From NCBI RefSeq assembly GCF_030316135.1, contig NZ_CP128185.1, forward strand, positions 3,410,001 to 3,474,000: DNA of 64,000 nucleotides, written 5' to 3'. A program made the position numbers and the translations under genes. This DNA is from Aliiglaciecola sp. LCG003. Its GTDB lineage: Bacteria > Pseudomonadota > Gammaproteobacteria > Enterobacterales > Alteromonadaceae. The notes beneath the pieces are model-generated. The model did no database searches and was not told the origin of the DNA. It saw only the letters and a list, made by a program, of their open reading frames with translations. Of this stretch, positions 12,347 to 21,490 are shown in pieces (position 1 is the first letter of the stretch; the number at the start of each line of letters is the position of its first letter).

Positions 12347-13579
12347 ATGAAAACTTATTTAGTGGGTGGCGCGGTTAGAGACAAGTTACTTGGTCGTAAG
12401 GTCAACGACCATGATTGGGTCGTTGTGGGTGCCACCGTTCAAAATATGTTAGACCAAGGTTTTGAGCAGGTTGGCTCAGATTTCCCGGTGTTTCTTCATC
12501 CTAACACCAAAGAAGAATATGCCTTAGCTCGCACTGAACGCAAATCGGGAAAAGGCTATACCGGTTTCGAAGTGCTAAGTGATACCAGTGTAACCCTCGA
12601 GCAAGATTTACTGCGTCGTGATTTGACGATAAATGCTATGGCGATGGGTGAAGAACAACAGCTCATCGATCCATATGGTGGCCAACAAGACCTCGCAGCA
12701 AAACGTTTAAAGCATGTGTCTCCCGCATTTGCCGAAGACCCATTGCGAGTATTGCGGGTTGCGCGCTTCGCCGCCCGTTATTTTCAGTACGGCTTTTCAG
12801 TTGCGACTGAAACCATGCTATTGATGAAAAATATGGTCGCCGAGGGTGAGCTTGAACACTTGGTTGCAGAACGGGTTTGGAAAGAAACGGCAAGGGCATT
12901 AATGGAGCCTAATCCTGAAGTGTTTTTTGCCGTTTTGCGCGAATGCGGTGCATTGAAGGTTTGGTTTGCTGAATTAGACCCATTGTGGGGTATTCCTAAT
13001 CCTGCTAAGTGGCACCCAGAGATTGACACCGGAGTGCATACCATGATGGTTTTGCAGCAGTGCGCAAAAAGTAGTGACAAATTGTCAATTCGTTATGCTG
13101 CTTTAGTTCACGATTTCGGCAAGGCTTTGACCGCACCGGATAAGTGGCCCTCCCACCATGGCCATGAAAAACTCGGTTTGGAAGCGGTGCTAGCTTTGAG
13201 CAAACGACTCAAGGCGCCAAATGAATGCACGGAACTAGGCCTGTTGATGTGTGAGTTTCATAGTCATATTCATCGAGCCTTTGCGTTAAAACCTGCTACT
13301 TTATTGAACGTGATGAATCGTTGTGACGCTTGGCGAAAACCACAACGATTTGCCGATTTACTTACCACATGCCGCGCCGATGCAAGGGGCAGAACTGGCT
13401 TTGAAGATACCCCATATCAGCAGGCTGACTATGTCCATCGAGCCTATATGGCTGCCAATCAAGTAGACGTGCAAAGTATCTTGGCCACCGGGGTGAAAGG
13501 TAAGGAAATAAAATTGTGCTTAGATCAGAAAAGGATAGAGTCCATTGCAAAAGTCAAAAATGAACTTAAGTTAGATTAA
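12347..13579 (+). CDS. cca: CCA tRNA nucleotidyltransferase with HD domain
   Basis: Adds or repairs the 3' CCA end of tRNAs. The start at ATG 12347 (MKTYLVGGAVRD) is chosen because homologues start there; an in-frame upstream start at 12299 would add 16 non-conserved residues. The catalytic head has VGGAVRDKLLG, the metal motif DHDW and RRDLTINAMA. The C-terminal HD domain (AALVHDFGKA, HGHEKLG) gives phosphohydrolase activity in E. coli Cca. The length of 410 residues matches the bacterial class II enzyme. Confidence 0.96.
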   Translation: MKTYLVGGAVRDKLLGRKVNDHDWVVVGATVQNMLDQGFEQVGSDFPVFLHPNTKEEYALARTERKSGKGYTGFEVLSDTSVTLEQDLLRRDLTINAMAMGEEQQLIDPYGGQQDLAAKRLKHVSPAFAEDPLRVLRVARFAARYFQYGFSVATETMLLMKNMVAEGELEHLVAERVWKETARALMEPNPEVFFAVLRECGALKVWFAELDPLWGIPNPAKWHPEIDTGVHTMMVLQQCAKSSDKLSIRYAALVHDFGKALTAPDKWPSHHGHEKLGLEAVLALSKRLKAPNECTELGLLMCEFHSHIHRAFALKPATLLNVMNRCDAWRKPQRFADLLTTCRADARGRTGFEDTPYQQADYVHRAYMAANQVDVQSILATGVKGKEIKLCLDQKRIESIAKVKNELKLD

Positions 13580-13696
13580 GCTAAATCAGAGGGAAATACT
13601 GATATTGGCTAAAATACAATTAATACTGCCTTATCCGCACCGATTCCTCTATAATTGCGCCAATTTTTAGAATCAAGTTTGTTAACGTGAAAAAGT

Positions 13697-14908
13697 ATGT
13701 TTGAGCAATTAGATCTGGACGAAAAACTATGTAGTGCCGTCGCTGATATGGGTTATACCAACCCTACTAGTATTCAGTCGTTGGTAATTCCGCCTGCGAT
13801 GGAAGGGAAAGATATCCTTGCCAATGCCCCTACCGGGACAGGTAAAACAGCTGCTTTTTTGTTACCAGCTTGCCAGTTCCTACTCGACTTTCCTCGTCAA
13901 CAACCAGGTGCTTGCCGCATTTTGATTCTAACTCCCACCCGCGAATTAGCCCTACAAGTTTATGAGCAAGCGGTACAGATCACCAAGTATACCGACTTAG
14001 AATGTGGCTTGATTACTGGCGGCATAAATTACGGTACAGACCGTGAGACCTTAGAGAAAAATCTGGATATATTGGTAGCCACTCCGGGAAGATTGTTCGA
14101 ACATATTGAAAAAGAAAGTTTCGACTGTCGCGACATCGAAAGTTTAATCCTAGACGAAGCCGATAGAATGCTTGATATGGGGTTTTCGGCCATTGTGAAT
14201 CAGATTGCCGCAGAAGCAAGATGGCGCAAACAAAGCATGTTGTTCTCGGCCACCTTAGAAGGCCCGGGAATTGCCCGCTTTGCAAAAGATCTATTAATCG
14301 AGCCGGTTTCCATTGAAGCCAACCCATCACGTAAAGAACACGCTAAAATTCTGCAGTGGTTGCATTTAGCGGATGACCCGGCCCATAAATACGCACTATT
14401 AAAAAACATCCTAGCTAATCAAGTTGAAACCGCGGTTGTTTTTGTTAAAACCCGTGATCGCCTTAATCAGTTAAAACAAATGCTAGAGCGTGACGGTTTC
14501 CAGATCATCTGGTTGCAAGGTGAAATGCCGCAAGACAAGCGCATAAGTGCTATGGCTAAATTCAAAAGTGGTGATATAAAGATTTTGCTGGCGACAGATG
14601 TCGCCTCCCGCGGGATTGACGTGGAGAATATTAGCCATGTGATTAATTACGATTTACCCCGCACTGCAGACATCTATGTACACCGAATCGGACGGACTGG
14701 TAGAGCAGGTAAAAAAGGCATCGCCATATCCATAGCAGAAGCCCATGATATGGGAATAATTGCCAAGATAGAACGTTATACTAAACAGCGTCTTAAGCGA
14801 CGCGTGATTGAAGAATTGCGCCCTAAACATAAAGAAGCAAAAGCACCGGTTAAACATAAGAAACCCAAATCAGCTAAAAAGAAAATAAAGAAACCTAAGA
14901 AAAAGTAA
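13697..14908 (+). CDS. srmB: DEAD-box RNA helicase SrmB
   Basis: ATP-dependent RNA helicase that helps assemble the 50S ribosomal subunit. The motifs in order are the Q motif (PTSIQ), APTGTGKTAA, PTRELA, TPGRL, DEAD, SAT, and HRIGRTGRAG. The start FEQLDLDEKLCSAVADMGY matches SrmB rather than RhlE or DeaD. The C-terminal tail is Lys-rich (KHKKPKSAKKKIKKPKKK), typical of an RNA-binding extension. It is a single gene behind cca on the same strand, with about 117 bases between them. Confidence 0.92.
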   Translation: MFEQLDLDEKLCSAVADMGYTNPTSIQSLVIPPAMEGKDILANAPTGTGKTAAFLLPACQFLLDFPRQQPGACRILILTPTRELALQVYEQAVQITKYTDLECGLITGGINYGTDRETLEKNLDILVATPGRLFEHIEKESFDCRDIESLILDEADRMLDMGFSAIVNQIAAEARWRKQSMLFSATLEGPGIARFAKDLLIEPVSIEANPSRKEHAKILQWLHLADDPAHKYALLKNILANQVETAVVFVKTRDRLNQLKQMLERDGFQIIWLQGEMPQDKRISAMAKFKSGDIKILLATDVASRGIDVENISHVINYDLPRTADIYVHRIGRTGRAGKKGIAISIAEAHDMGIIAKIERYTKQRLKRRVIEELRPKHKEAKAPVKHKKPKSAKKKIKKPKKK

Positions 14909-15336
14909 TAGTTTGCAGTAACGATTCATCGATAAACCACCTTGGGCTCATTCAAATGAGTGGGCTGAACAAGGTTAATCGGTCCAAATGTGAGTGACGC
15001 GATGGCAGGCAACGGGGAAATATAGGATTGTGTAAGGTTGAACCCTAGTTTTAGTATCTGAATAACCTATAGCAAAACAAATTTCAGGTAAAATACCCCA
15101 AAAAACGCTGCAAATAATAGCCACAAGGCAACTATTCTATAAATTTAGTACCAATTTTTTACCAAATATGCGAAATTTACTGCAACTAAGTAAACTCAGT
15201 GCTTGTGATAGTTAACATTGTATTATAATCAAACTGTCAACACGCGCGCACAGCTCGCATTTGTATTACAAGGGTTTGCATTATCAAAAACACGCCTGAA
15301 ACCGCTAAGACTATCCAACGCGATACCGCTAACATC
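14909..15336. other. Intergenic region srmB to GGDEF/EAL gene
   Basis: About 430 bases without a convincing gene. A possible hairpin near the srmB end combines ACCTTG (14939-14944) with CAAGGT (14970-14975) and, inside it, CTCATT (14947-14952) with AATGAG (14955-14960); it lacks a U-run. The last part may already be coding: the reading frame of the next gene is open through 15280-15336 (see that entry). I see nothing else. Confidence 0.4.
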
Positions 15337-17310
15337 ATGTACCAGAATATTATTATTGGTATGTTTGGGAGTCTTATTGCCGCTGCATTCCTAGTCTTTG
15401 GAATTTCTGATAGTAATACCTATAGTCAAAAGTTTGATTGGTTTGTCGTCATGTCGCTGATTATCTTCATGCGATTTATCGATGCCATGTATTGGTACTT
15501 CAAACTCAGCGGGACTGATTATGATGGCAACGCTGCAATTAGCCGGTGCATTACAGGTGCCATAGCCACCGCACTGCTATGGAGTGCATTTTCGGTAATA
15601 TTTTACGAGGGTATGAATGAATTCGAGTTTGCCGCTACTATGGCGATATTGTGTAGCTTAGCGGGAGGCTCTAATAGTACTTTGGTTGGGCATAAATTGA
15701 CTGCATCCGCTTTTGTATTGTTAATGTTAGTGCCTATTTCCACCCGAGCAGCCCTATCAGATAACATATTCCATATGTATTTGGGCATTTTAGGGCTAAT
15801 GTTTTCAGTTGCTATGTCATTCTCCGGCTTTCGAGCCGCAAGATTAACCTTAGATACGATTAAACTGCGCAATCAAAATACTCATTTGGTAGCCAAAATG
15901 CATCAAGAGATCCAACAAGTAGATGATGTACATAAAAAGCTCTCTGAAGCCTATCAAAATCTTAACGACACGAATCTCTCATTAGAACAAGAAGTTGAGC
16001 GGCGCACTTTAGAAATCCGCGAATTATCCGACCTAGATCCACTGACTCAACTTTACAACCGCTCAGCTTTTATTCGACAACTCAACGAGATGGCGCAAAA
16101 ATGTCTTGCTAGGAACAATTCAATCGCCTTGCTATTTATCGATCTAAATGGCTTTAAAAAAATTAATGATACCCTTGGACATAAAATAGGCGATGCGGTG
16201 TTAGTCGAAATATCAAGTCGCCTCAGTGCATTTGCCAACGACTATCATGCTGGGCGTTGGGGCGGTGACGAATTTCTGATGCTGTTACCTTATTCTGATC
16301 AACCGACTGCCATTTCTGTTGCACAAGCGTTAATGACACGCATCGCGCAGCCATTAGATGTCATGTCGAATCAATTACACTTAACCGCTTCTATCGGTAT
16401 TGCGATGCTTCCAGAGCATACGAACAACAGCCTCGAGTTGATTCAATTGGCAGACTTCGCGATGTTTGAGCAGAAAAAAAATCACGCTGCTGAACCTCGA
16501 ATGTTTACTCCTGATCTATTCAAAAATCTCAAAGAAGTAGAAAAGCTAAGAGATGGTTTGCAACGGGCAATTGACAAGCGTGAGCTGTTTCTTTGCTATC
16601 AACCAATTGTAGATTGCGAGTCTAAACATCCTTGGTCTTATGAAGCTTTGCTGCGTTGGGACTTTGAAGGTTCCCTAGTTAGTCCAGATATATTTATTCC
16701 TTTGGCAGAACAGTCCGGCCTGATCCATGACATAGGTGCTTGGGTGCTTAACCGTGCTTGTATAGATGCCAGCCAATGGCAACATAGTCTTGACGCTTCA
16801 GTATCCGTTAACGTATCTATTATCCAATTATTAGATGACGGCTTTATTGACATTTTAGACCGCGCGTTAGCCACCAGTAAATTGGCCGCCGAACGTCTTC
16901 ATATTGAAATCACTGAGTCGATATTTGCTGACAATAAGAAGCGTGTATTAGCACAACTAGATGCCATTCAGGCCAGAAATGTACAGGTTTCTATAGATGA
17001 TTTTGGCACCGGCTATTCATCATTAAGTCAGTTACAGACCCTCAATGTCGATATAGTCAAAATTGACCGTTCTTTCGTTCAAAACATTCACCACGGTGGT
17101 GAAGCGATAATTCGTGCCACCATTTTCATCGCCAATGAGTTCGGCAGTAAAACGGTTGCAGAGGGAATTGAAACTCAACATGAAGCTGATCGCTTAGCCG
17201 AGCTTGGGGTTGATTTTCTACAAGGTTTCTTATTTGCCGAACCAATGAAAAACGATGACTTACGTGTGTGGGTGCAACAGCATGCAAATTCTTGGCAAGT
17301 TACCTCATAA
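15337..17310 (+). CDS. Membrane GGDEF and EAL domain cyclic di-GMP protein
   Basis: The N-terminal membrane domain has about six hydrophobic helices (residues 1-170), followed by a coiled coil to about 230. The GGDEF domain has an intact RWGGDEF (GGDEF 309-313) without a clear RxxD inhibitory site before it. The EAL domain has EALLRW (436), NVSIIQL, EITES, DDFGTGYSS, KIDRSF and AEGIET, all catalytic residues. It could therefore both make and degrade c-di-GMP. The ATG at 15337 has no Shine-Dalgarno. The frame is open upstream, and an ATT at 15280 sits 5 bases after CAAGGG and would add 19 coding-like residues, so the true start may be there. Confidence 0.88.
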   Translation: MYQNIIIGMFGSLIAAAFLVFGISDSNTYSQKFDWFVVMSLIIFMRFIDAMYWYFKLSGTDYDGNAAISRCITGAIATALLWSAFSVIFYEGMNEFEFAATMAILCSLAGGSNSTLVGHKLTASAFVLLMLVPISTRAALSDNIFHMYLGILGLMFSVAMSFSGFRAARLTLDTIKLRNQNTHLVAKMHQEIQQVDDVHKKLSEAYQNLNDTNLSLEQEVERRTLEIRELSDLDPLTQLYNRSAFIRQLNEMAQKCLARNNSIALLFIDLNGFKKINDTLGHKIGDAVLVEISSRLSAFANDYHAGRWGGDEFLMLLPYSDQPTAISVAQALMTRIAQPLDVMSNQLHLTASIGIAMLPEHTNNSLELIQLADFAMFEQKKNHAAEPRMFTPDLFKNLKEVEKLRDGLQRAIDKRELFLCYQPIVDCESKHPWSYEALLRWDFEGSLVSPDIFIPLAEQSGLIHDIGAWVLNRACIDASQWQHSLDASVSVNVSIIQLLDDGFIDILDRALATSKLAAERLHIEITESIFADNKKRVLAQLDAIQARNVQVSIDDFGTGYSSLSQLQTLNVDIVKIDRSFVQNIHHGGEAIIRATIFIANEFGSKTVAEGIETQHEADRLAELGVDFLQGFLFAEPMKNDDLRVWVQQHANSWQVTS

Positions 17311-17393
17311 AGTTGACTTTCCCAGTATCTTTTCGATTTCACTTTTAGCTCAATAATAGGCACAATACGACGTTTAAACTTGAGATCAGTTAA

Positions 17394-17969
17394 ATGGCGC
17401 AGCTGTACTTCTACTATTCTGCAATGAACGCAGGAAAATCCACCTCCTTGTTACAATCAGCGTATAATTACCAAGAGCGAGGCATGCGTGCGGAAATCTT
17501 CACAGCAGCGCTGGACGACCGCTACGGGCAAGGGAAAGTAGCCTCCCGAATAGGGCTGCAAGCTGAAGCCAATCTATTTAATAGCAGCTCACAATTATTT
17601 GAAAGCATTCAGAAGATGAGTCAGGATGGCAAGATTGACTGCATATTTATTGATGAAGCGCAGTTCCTATCCAAACAACAAGTGCAACAATTATTGCAAG
17701 TGGTCGATGATCTGGATATTCCAGTCTTAGCTTATGGGCTTCGCACTGACTTTTTGGGTGAAACCTTCGAGGGGAGCCACTACTTGTTGGCCTGGGCTGA
17801 CAAAATGGTCGAATTGAAGACCGTTTGCCATTGCGGTCGCAAAGCAAACTTCGTAGTACGAAGAGACGAGGCTGGTCAAGCTGTGACCCAAGGGGCACAA
17901 GTACAAGTTGGTGGTAACGACAGTTATGAATCCATGTGCCGTAAGCATTTTACCGAGCTGGTTTGGTAG
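17394..17969 (+). CDS. tdk: Thymidine kinase
   Basis: Phosphorylates thymidine to dTMP in the salvage pathway. The 191-residue protein has the type II Tdk layout: Walker [10 protein letters not shown] (9-17), Walker B-like FIDEAQFL, the lasso-loop glycine region, and zinc ligands in TVCHCGRKA and MCRKH near the C-terminus. ATG 17394 begins [16 protein letters not shown] as in the family. It is convergent with prsR, and its terminator lies at the end of prsR. Confidence 0.95.
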   Translation: MAQLYFYYSAMNAGKSTSLLQSAYNYQERGMRAEIFTAALDDRYGQGKVASRIGLQAEANLFNSSSQLFESIQKMSQDGKIDCIFIDEAQFLSKQQVQQLLQVVDDLDIPVLAYGLRTDFLGETFEGSHYLLAWADKMVELKTVCHCGRKANFVVRRDEAGQAVTQGAQVQVGGNDSYESMCRKHFTELVW

Positions 17970-18024
17970 GTTACCTGAGCGCAGAATAATCTGAGCTCAG
18001 GGTGCTCCCATCCCCAATGATTAG

Positions 18025-18053
18025 CAGGCGCAAGCAATTAAGCGCCTGTTTTT
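18025..18053 (+). terminator. Rho-independent terminator of tdk, inside the prsR 3' end
   Basis: CAGGCGC (18025-18031) pairs with GCGCCTG (18042-18048), followed by TTTTTA. The 3' arm overlaps the last codons of the convergent prsR gene (stop at 18038), so the terminator is partly made of coding sequence. Confidence 0.75.
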
Positions 18054-19396
18054 ATATCATCCAAGTGATATTTATCAATTAATGAATATAAGGTAGGTCG
18101 TGTTACGCCCAACAATTCTGCGGTGCGTGACATATTTCTCTCAGATTGATGATATGCACGGCGTATCGCCCTACTCTCTGCTTCCTCACGGACTTCTCGC
18201 AGATTCAGACTCTCGCTTATTTCACCCAGGTCACGGACAATTAAGCCCAAATCATCGGCTTGGATGGTACTGCCTTCGGCCAAAATTACCGCCGATTTCA
18301 GCTTGTTTTGAAGTTCGCGAATATTACCTTTCCATTGATGTTGCAGCATCGCCTTAATCGCACCATCACTCAACCCTTTTACCTTAGTACCAAATTCTTC
18401 GTTATATTGGTTGAGGAAGGTTTTGGCTAGTAAAATTACGTCGTTCTCACGGTCACGCAACGGTGGAATACTGATGATAATTTCACCCACACGATAAAAT
18501 AAATCTTCGCGAAATGTTTGCTCACTAACCATATCTTGTAAGTTACGGTGGGTTGCACAGATTACTCTGATATCAACGGGAATTTCATTTCGCCCCCCCA
18601 CCCTTTCAATTACACGCTCCTGCAAAAAACGCAGCATTTTAGCTTGTAAACCCAGCGGCATATCTCCGATTTCATCTAGAAATAGGGTGCCACCTTGCGC
18701 GGTTTCAATCTTACCTAAAGTTGTCTTGTTGGCCCCGGTAAATGCGCCTTTTTCGTAACCGAACAGTTCGCTCTCTAATAGGTTTTCAGGAATAGACGCA
18801 CAGTTTATCGCAACAAATGATTTATCTTTACGCAGACTGTGATCATGAATACTGCGGGCAAATACTTCTTTACCAGTGCCACTTTCGCCAAGTAGTAGGG
18901 TGCTAATATCAGTTTGCGCAATTTTTTCAGCTTTGCGACTAACCAATTGAATAGACTCACTATTACCAATTATCTTGCTCATTGAGGAAGAAGAACGCGC
19001 CAACTGACGGTTCTCTTGCTCAAGTTTGTATAAGTTGACCGCTCGTTGGATTAAGATTTGAATAGTGTCAGAGTCAATTGGTTTTTGATAAAAATCATAT
19101 GCTCCTAATGCTATCGCTTTTAGGGCATGCTCTTTATCATTGTTCCCAGTGACTACTATCACCTTGGTCTGAGGCGCAAGCGCAATAATTTCTTCTAATG
19201 CAGCAAGGCCTTCTGAGGCATTTGTCGGGTCAGGTGGTAAGCCGAGATCTAAGGTGACTACCTTAGGCTCATATCGGCGTAACTGGTTAATAGCAGATTG
19301 GCGATCTTCTGCAAAAATAACCTCATAATCGTTTAAACTCCATTTTAACTGCTTTTGTATTCCTAGATCATCGTCCACTACTAATATTCTATCCAC
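18038..19396 (-). CDS. prsR: PEP-CTERM system sigma-54 response regulator PrsR
   Basis: NtrC-type activator that pairs with PrsK and, in known exosortase systems, controls PEP-CTERM protein and exopolysaccharide genes. It has a receiver domain (1-120, VVDDDLG, phosphoacceptor in VTLDLGLPP, KPID), a sigma-54 AAA domain (Walker A GESGTGKE, GAFTGA loop, FLDEIGDMP) and a C-terminal Fis-type helix-turn-helix (MSRTAELLGVTRPTLYSLI). GTG start, 452 residues. It is 25 bases after prsK on the same strand. The distinctive LDLGLPPDPTNASEG loop is what I recognise from PrsR. Confidence 0.88.
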   Translation of the reverse strand: MDRILVVDDDLGIQKQLKWSLNDYEVIFAEDRQSAINQLRRYEPKVVTLDLGLPPDPTNASEGLAALEEIIALAPQTKVIVVTGNNDKEHALKAIALGAYDFYQKPIDSDTIQILIQRAVNLYKLEQENRQLARSSSSMSKIIGNSESIQLVSRKAEKIAQTDISTLLLGESGTGKEVFARSIHDHSLRKDKSFVAINCASIPENLLESELFGYEKGAFTGANKTTLGKIETAQGGTLFLDEIGDMPLGLQAKMLRFLQERVIERVGGRNEIPVDIRVICATHRNLQDMVSEQTFREDLFYRVGEIIISIPPLRDRENDVILLAKTFLNQYNEEFGTKVKGLSDGAIKAMLQHQWKGNIRELQNKLKSAVILAEGSTIQADDLGLIVRDLGEISESLNLREVREEAESRAIRRAYHQSERNMSRTAELLGVTRPTLYSLIDKYHLDDIKTGA

Positions 19397-19421
19397 TGCT
19401 TCTCGGCCTCGTTATTATTAT

Positions 19422-21446
19422 TTATTCCGCAGGAAAGGACAGCGTAAACACCGAACCTTTGTCTTGTGTACTTTGCACCTGAATGCTTCCACCAATTTTT
19501 TCAACAAAGTTCTTTGCATCATAGGCGCCAATGCCCATACCAGCATTGCCTTTGGTGGTATCAAATGGTTTGAACAATCGACGTTCAATGAAGTCCTGGC
19601 TCATGCCCTCCCCTGTATCAGCGATTGTCACCAGCAAAAAGTTACCTAATTGATTCATATCAACTGTAATTGTTACTGAACCATCATCAGGTGTAGCTTG
19701 TTGAGCATTGCTTATGAGGTGATACATTACATTACAGAATTTTTCTTCATCTATCACCAGTTGTTTCTCGTGCAACACATTTAATCTAGGTTCAGGTAAA
19801 TTTCCTGCACACTTATGGGTAATGACGTTATCCAATGCGATGGAAACGGTACAAAGCTTCTCATGATTTTGTTGGGCTTCATTCTTGTCTGTCAACTGGC
19901 GTAACATTTTGTCCATTCGTGCTTTTGTGTGCTGCAAGGTTTCGAATGTATCGTCAATAAATTCGGGGTTATCTTTATGTTGCTCGGCATTGCAAAGTAT
20001 TAAATCGATTTGGGCCAAAACATTTTTAAGATCATGCAACACAAACGCAGACATGCGGTTAAAGGCCGCAAACTGTGCGTTTTCAGCGACTTCTTTGCCG
20101 GCTTCATTGTGAAATACATAACTAGATACTTGAGCGGTAACAGCAGATAGATAATCCCGTAATTCCCAATTTAATCGTCGGGAAGATTGATCGGAACTCA
20201 TCAATGCCAACCCCCAGAGTTGTTGAGATTTATATATCGGCAGGACAATTTGAAATGAACATTCATTGAGCAGCGCGTGATTAACTTTGAGACCTTCATA
20301 AACAAAAGGTTTATAACGTAACTCCTCGATGTCAATTATCCAGTTTTTGTGCTCGCAATAACGTGAAAAATCATCCAGCAGTTGCCACTCACGGGGGGAT
20401 AAGTCGTCACGCTCTGTTTGTGAGACAACTCGAAGTGACTGTCCTTGTTTTTTAATTAGTATTCCAGAGTTGTAATCAATTGCCTGCATTAAACCGCCAA
20501 GTGCATTACGATAAACTGCAGTTAAATCCGACTCATTAGAAGGTAAGGACTCGGTTAGTTTTAACCACTCAATACGATAATCGAACTGATTAGCAAAAAA
20601 GTGTTTGGTGATAAACACTCTAATTTTCATTCTTAAACTATTGGATAAAAATAATGTCATCAATAGCGCAGTGGACAACGCAATAAGCACTATCTGGATT
20701 GTTCCGCCCCATTGACCGCCAATATATTTTACGAAATAACCGGCCATCGCCATAATGAATAAGTAACCGCCTGCAACCATTAATAATGAGCTGTGCAGTA
20801 CTATTTCGCGAGATATGAATATGTCGACTCCCCAATGCTTAATCCGACGGATGGCCAACACCAGTAGAGGCAATAACACGGCGTAAATAAATCCTCTGGC
20901 GGCGATATAGTTGACTTCTAGACTGCCAACCATAGTAGCGTTGGCATAGGTGACAAATTCAAATAGGTTGGTCGCTCCCAGATACAAGATAAGCGGTTTG
21001 TAAGCCCACTTATGTTCGCCTGCCTGACGATAAATCAGCTCTAACATGACTAATAACTGTAGGGCGATGACAGTTTGCAGTAGAAAGCGCCACGTTATAT
21101 CTAGCTGCAGAAAAAACGGCAAGCCAATGGCTATAAGTGGAATTGCTAACATCAGCATTGAGAACGGACGGGCAATGACTTCTTTTAAATTGTAGAAGTC
21201 ATTTTTAATACAAGAAAGAAGAAAGACGAGCCAAATTAGTTGCTTACAAGTATCAAACAACAGTAACTGATTGATTATCACTGGGCCAAAAAGCGCATTT
21301 ATATGCGACAAGGACCATAACGAAGTGGCAGCAGTCGCTAGGATGAGAAGGTATTTTGCCAACCCAGCTTTTCTGACCGTAAACAGCAGTAGCAATAATA
21401 GCCCGTAACTGATTGTACTTAACGCAAACCCTAAATCTGCAATCAT
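19422..21446 (-). CDS. prsK: PEP-CTERM system histidine kinase PrsK
   Basis: Membrane sensor kinase. The N-terminal half (to about residue 275) holds around eight to ten hydrophobic helices. A GAF-like region lies at about 300-450. The dimerisation helix has FVLHDLKNVLAQ with the phosphoacceptor His471, and the ATPase domain has NAQQATPDDG, DTGEGMS and GNAGMGIGAYDAK. This layout and the HDLKN box match PrsK. The 674-residue length is close to the family. It is followed by prsR and preceded 45 bases upstream by a KASIII-like gene on the same strand, suggesting a three-gene transcript. Confidence 0.88.
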   Translation of the reverse strand: MIADLGFALSTISYGLLLLLLFTVRKAGLAKYLLILATAATSLWSLSHINALFGPVIINQLLLFDTCKQLIWLVFLLSCIKNDFYNLKEVIARPFSMLMLAIPLIAIGLPFFLQLDITWRFLLQTVIALQLLVMLELIYRQAGEHKWAYKPLILYLGATNLFEFVTYANATMVGSLEVNYIAARGFIYAVLLPLLVLAIRRIKHWGVDIFISREIVLHSSLLMVAGGYLFIMAMAGYFVKYIGGQWGGTIQIVLIALSTALLMTLFLSNSLRMKIRVFITKHFFANQFDYRIEWLKLTESLPSNESDLTAVYRNALGGLMQAIDYNSGILIKKQGQSLRVVSQTERDDLSPREWQLLDDFSRYCEHKNWIIDIEELRYKPFVYEGLKVNHALLNECSFQIVLPIYKSQQLWGLALMSSDQSSRRLNWELRDYLSAVTAQVSSYVFHNEAGKEVAENAQFAAFNRMSAFVLHDLKNVLAQIDLILCNAEQHKDNPEFIDDTFETLQHTKARMDKMLRQLTDKNEAQQNHEKLCTVSIALDNVITHKCAGNLPEPRLNVLHEKQLVIDEEKFCNVMYHLISNAQQATPDDGSVTITVDMNQLGNFLLVTIADTGEGMSQDFIERRLFKPFDTTKGNAGMGIGAYDAKNFVEKIGGSIQVQSTQDKGSVFTLSFPAE

Positions 21447-21490
21447 TGCTCAAACGCTTCCTTCATTAACTACTGCTATTGTCGCCACGT

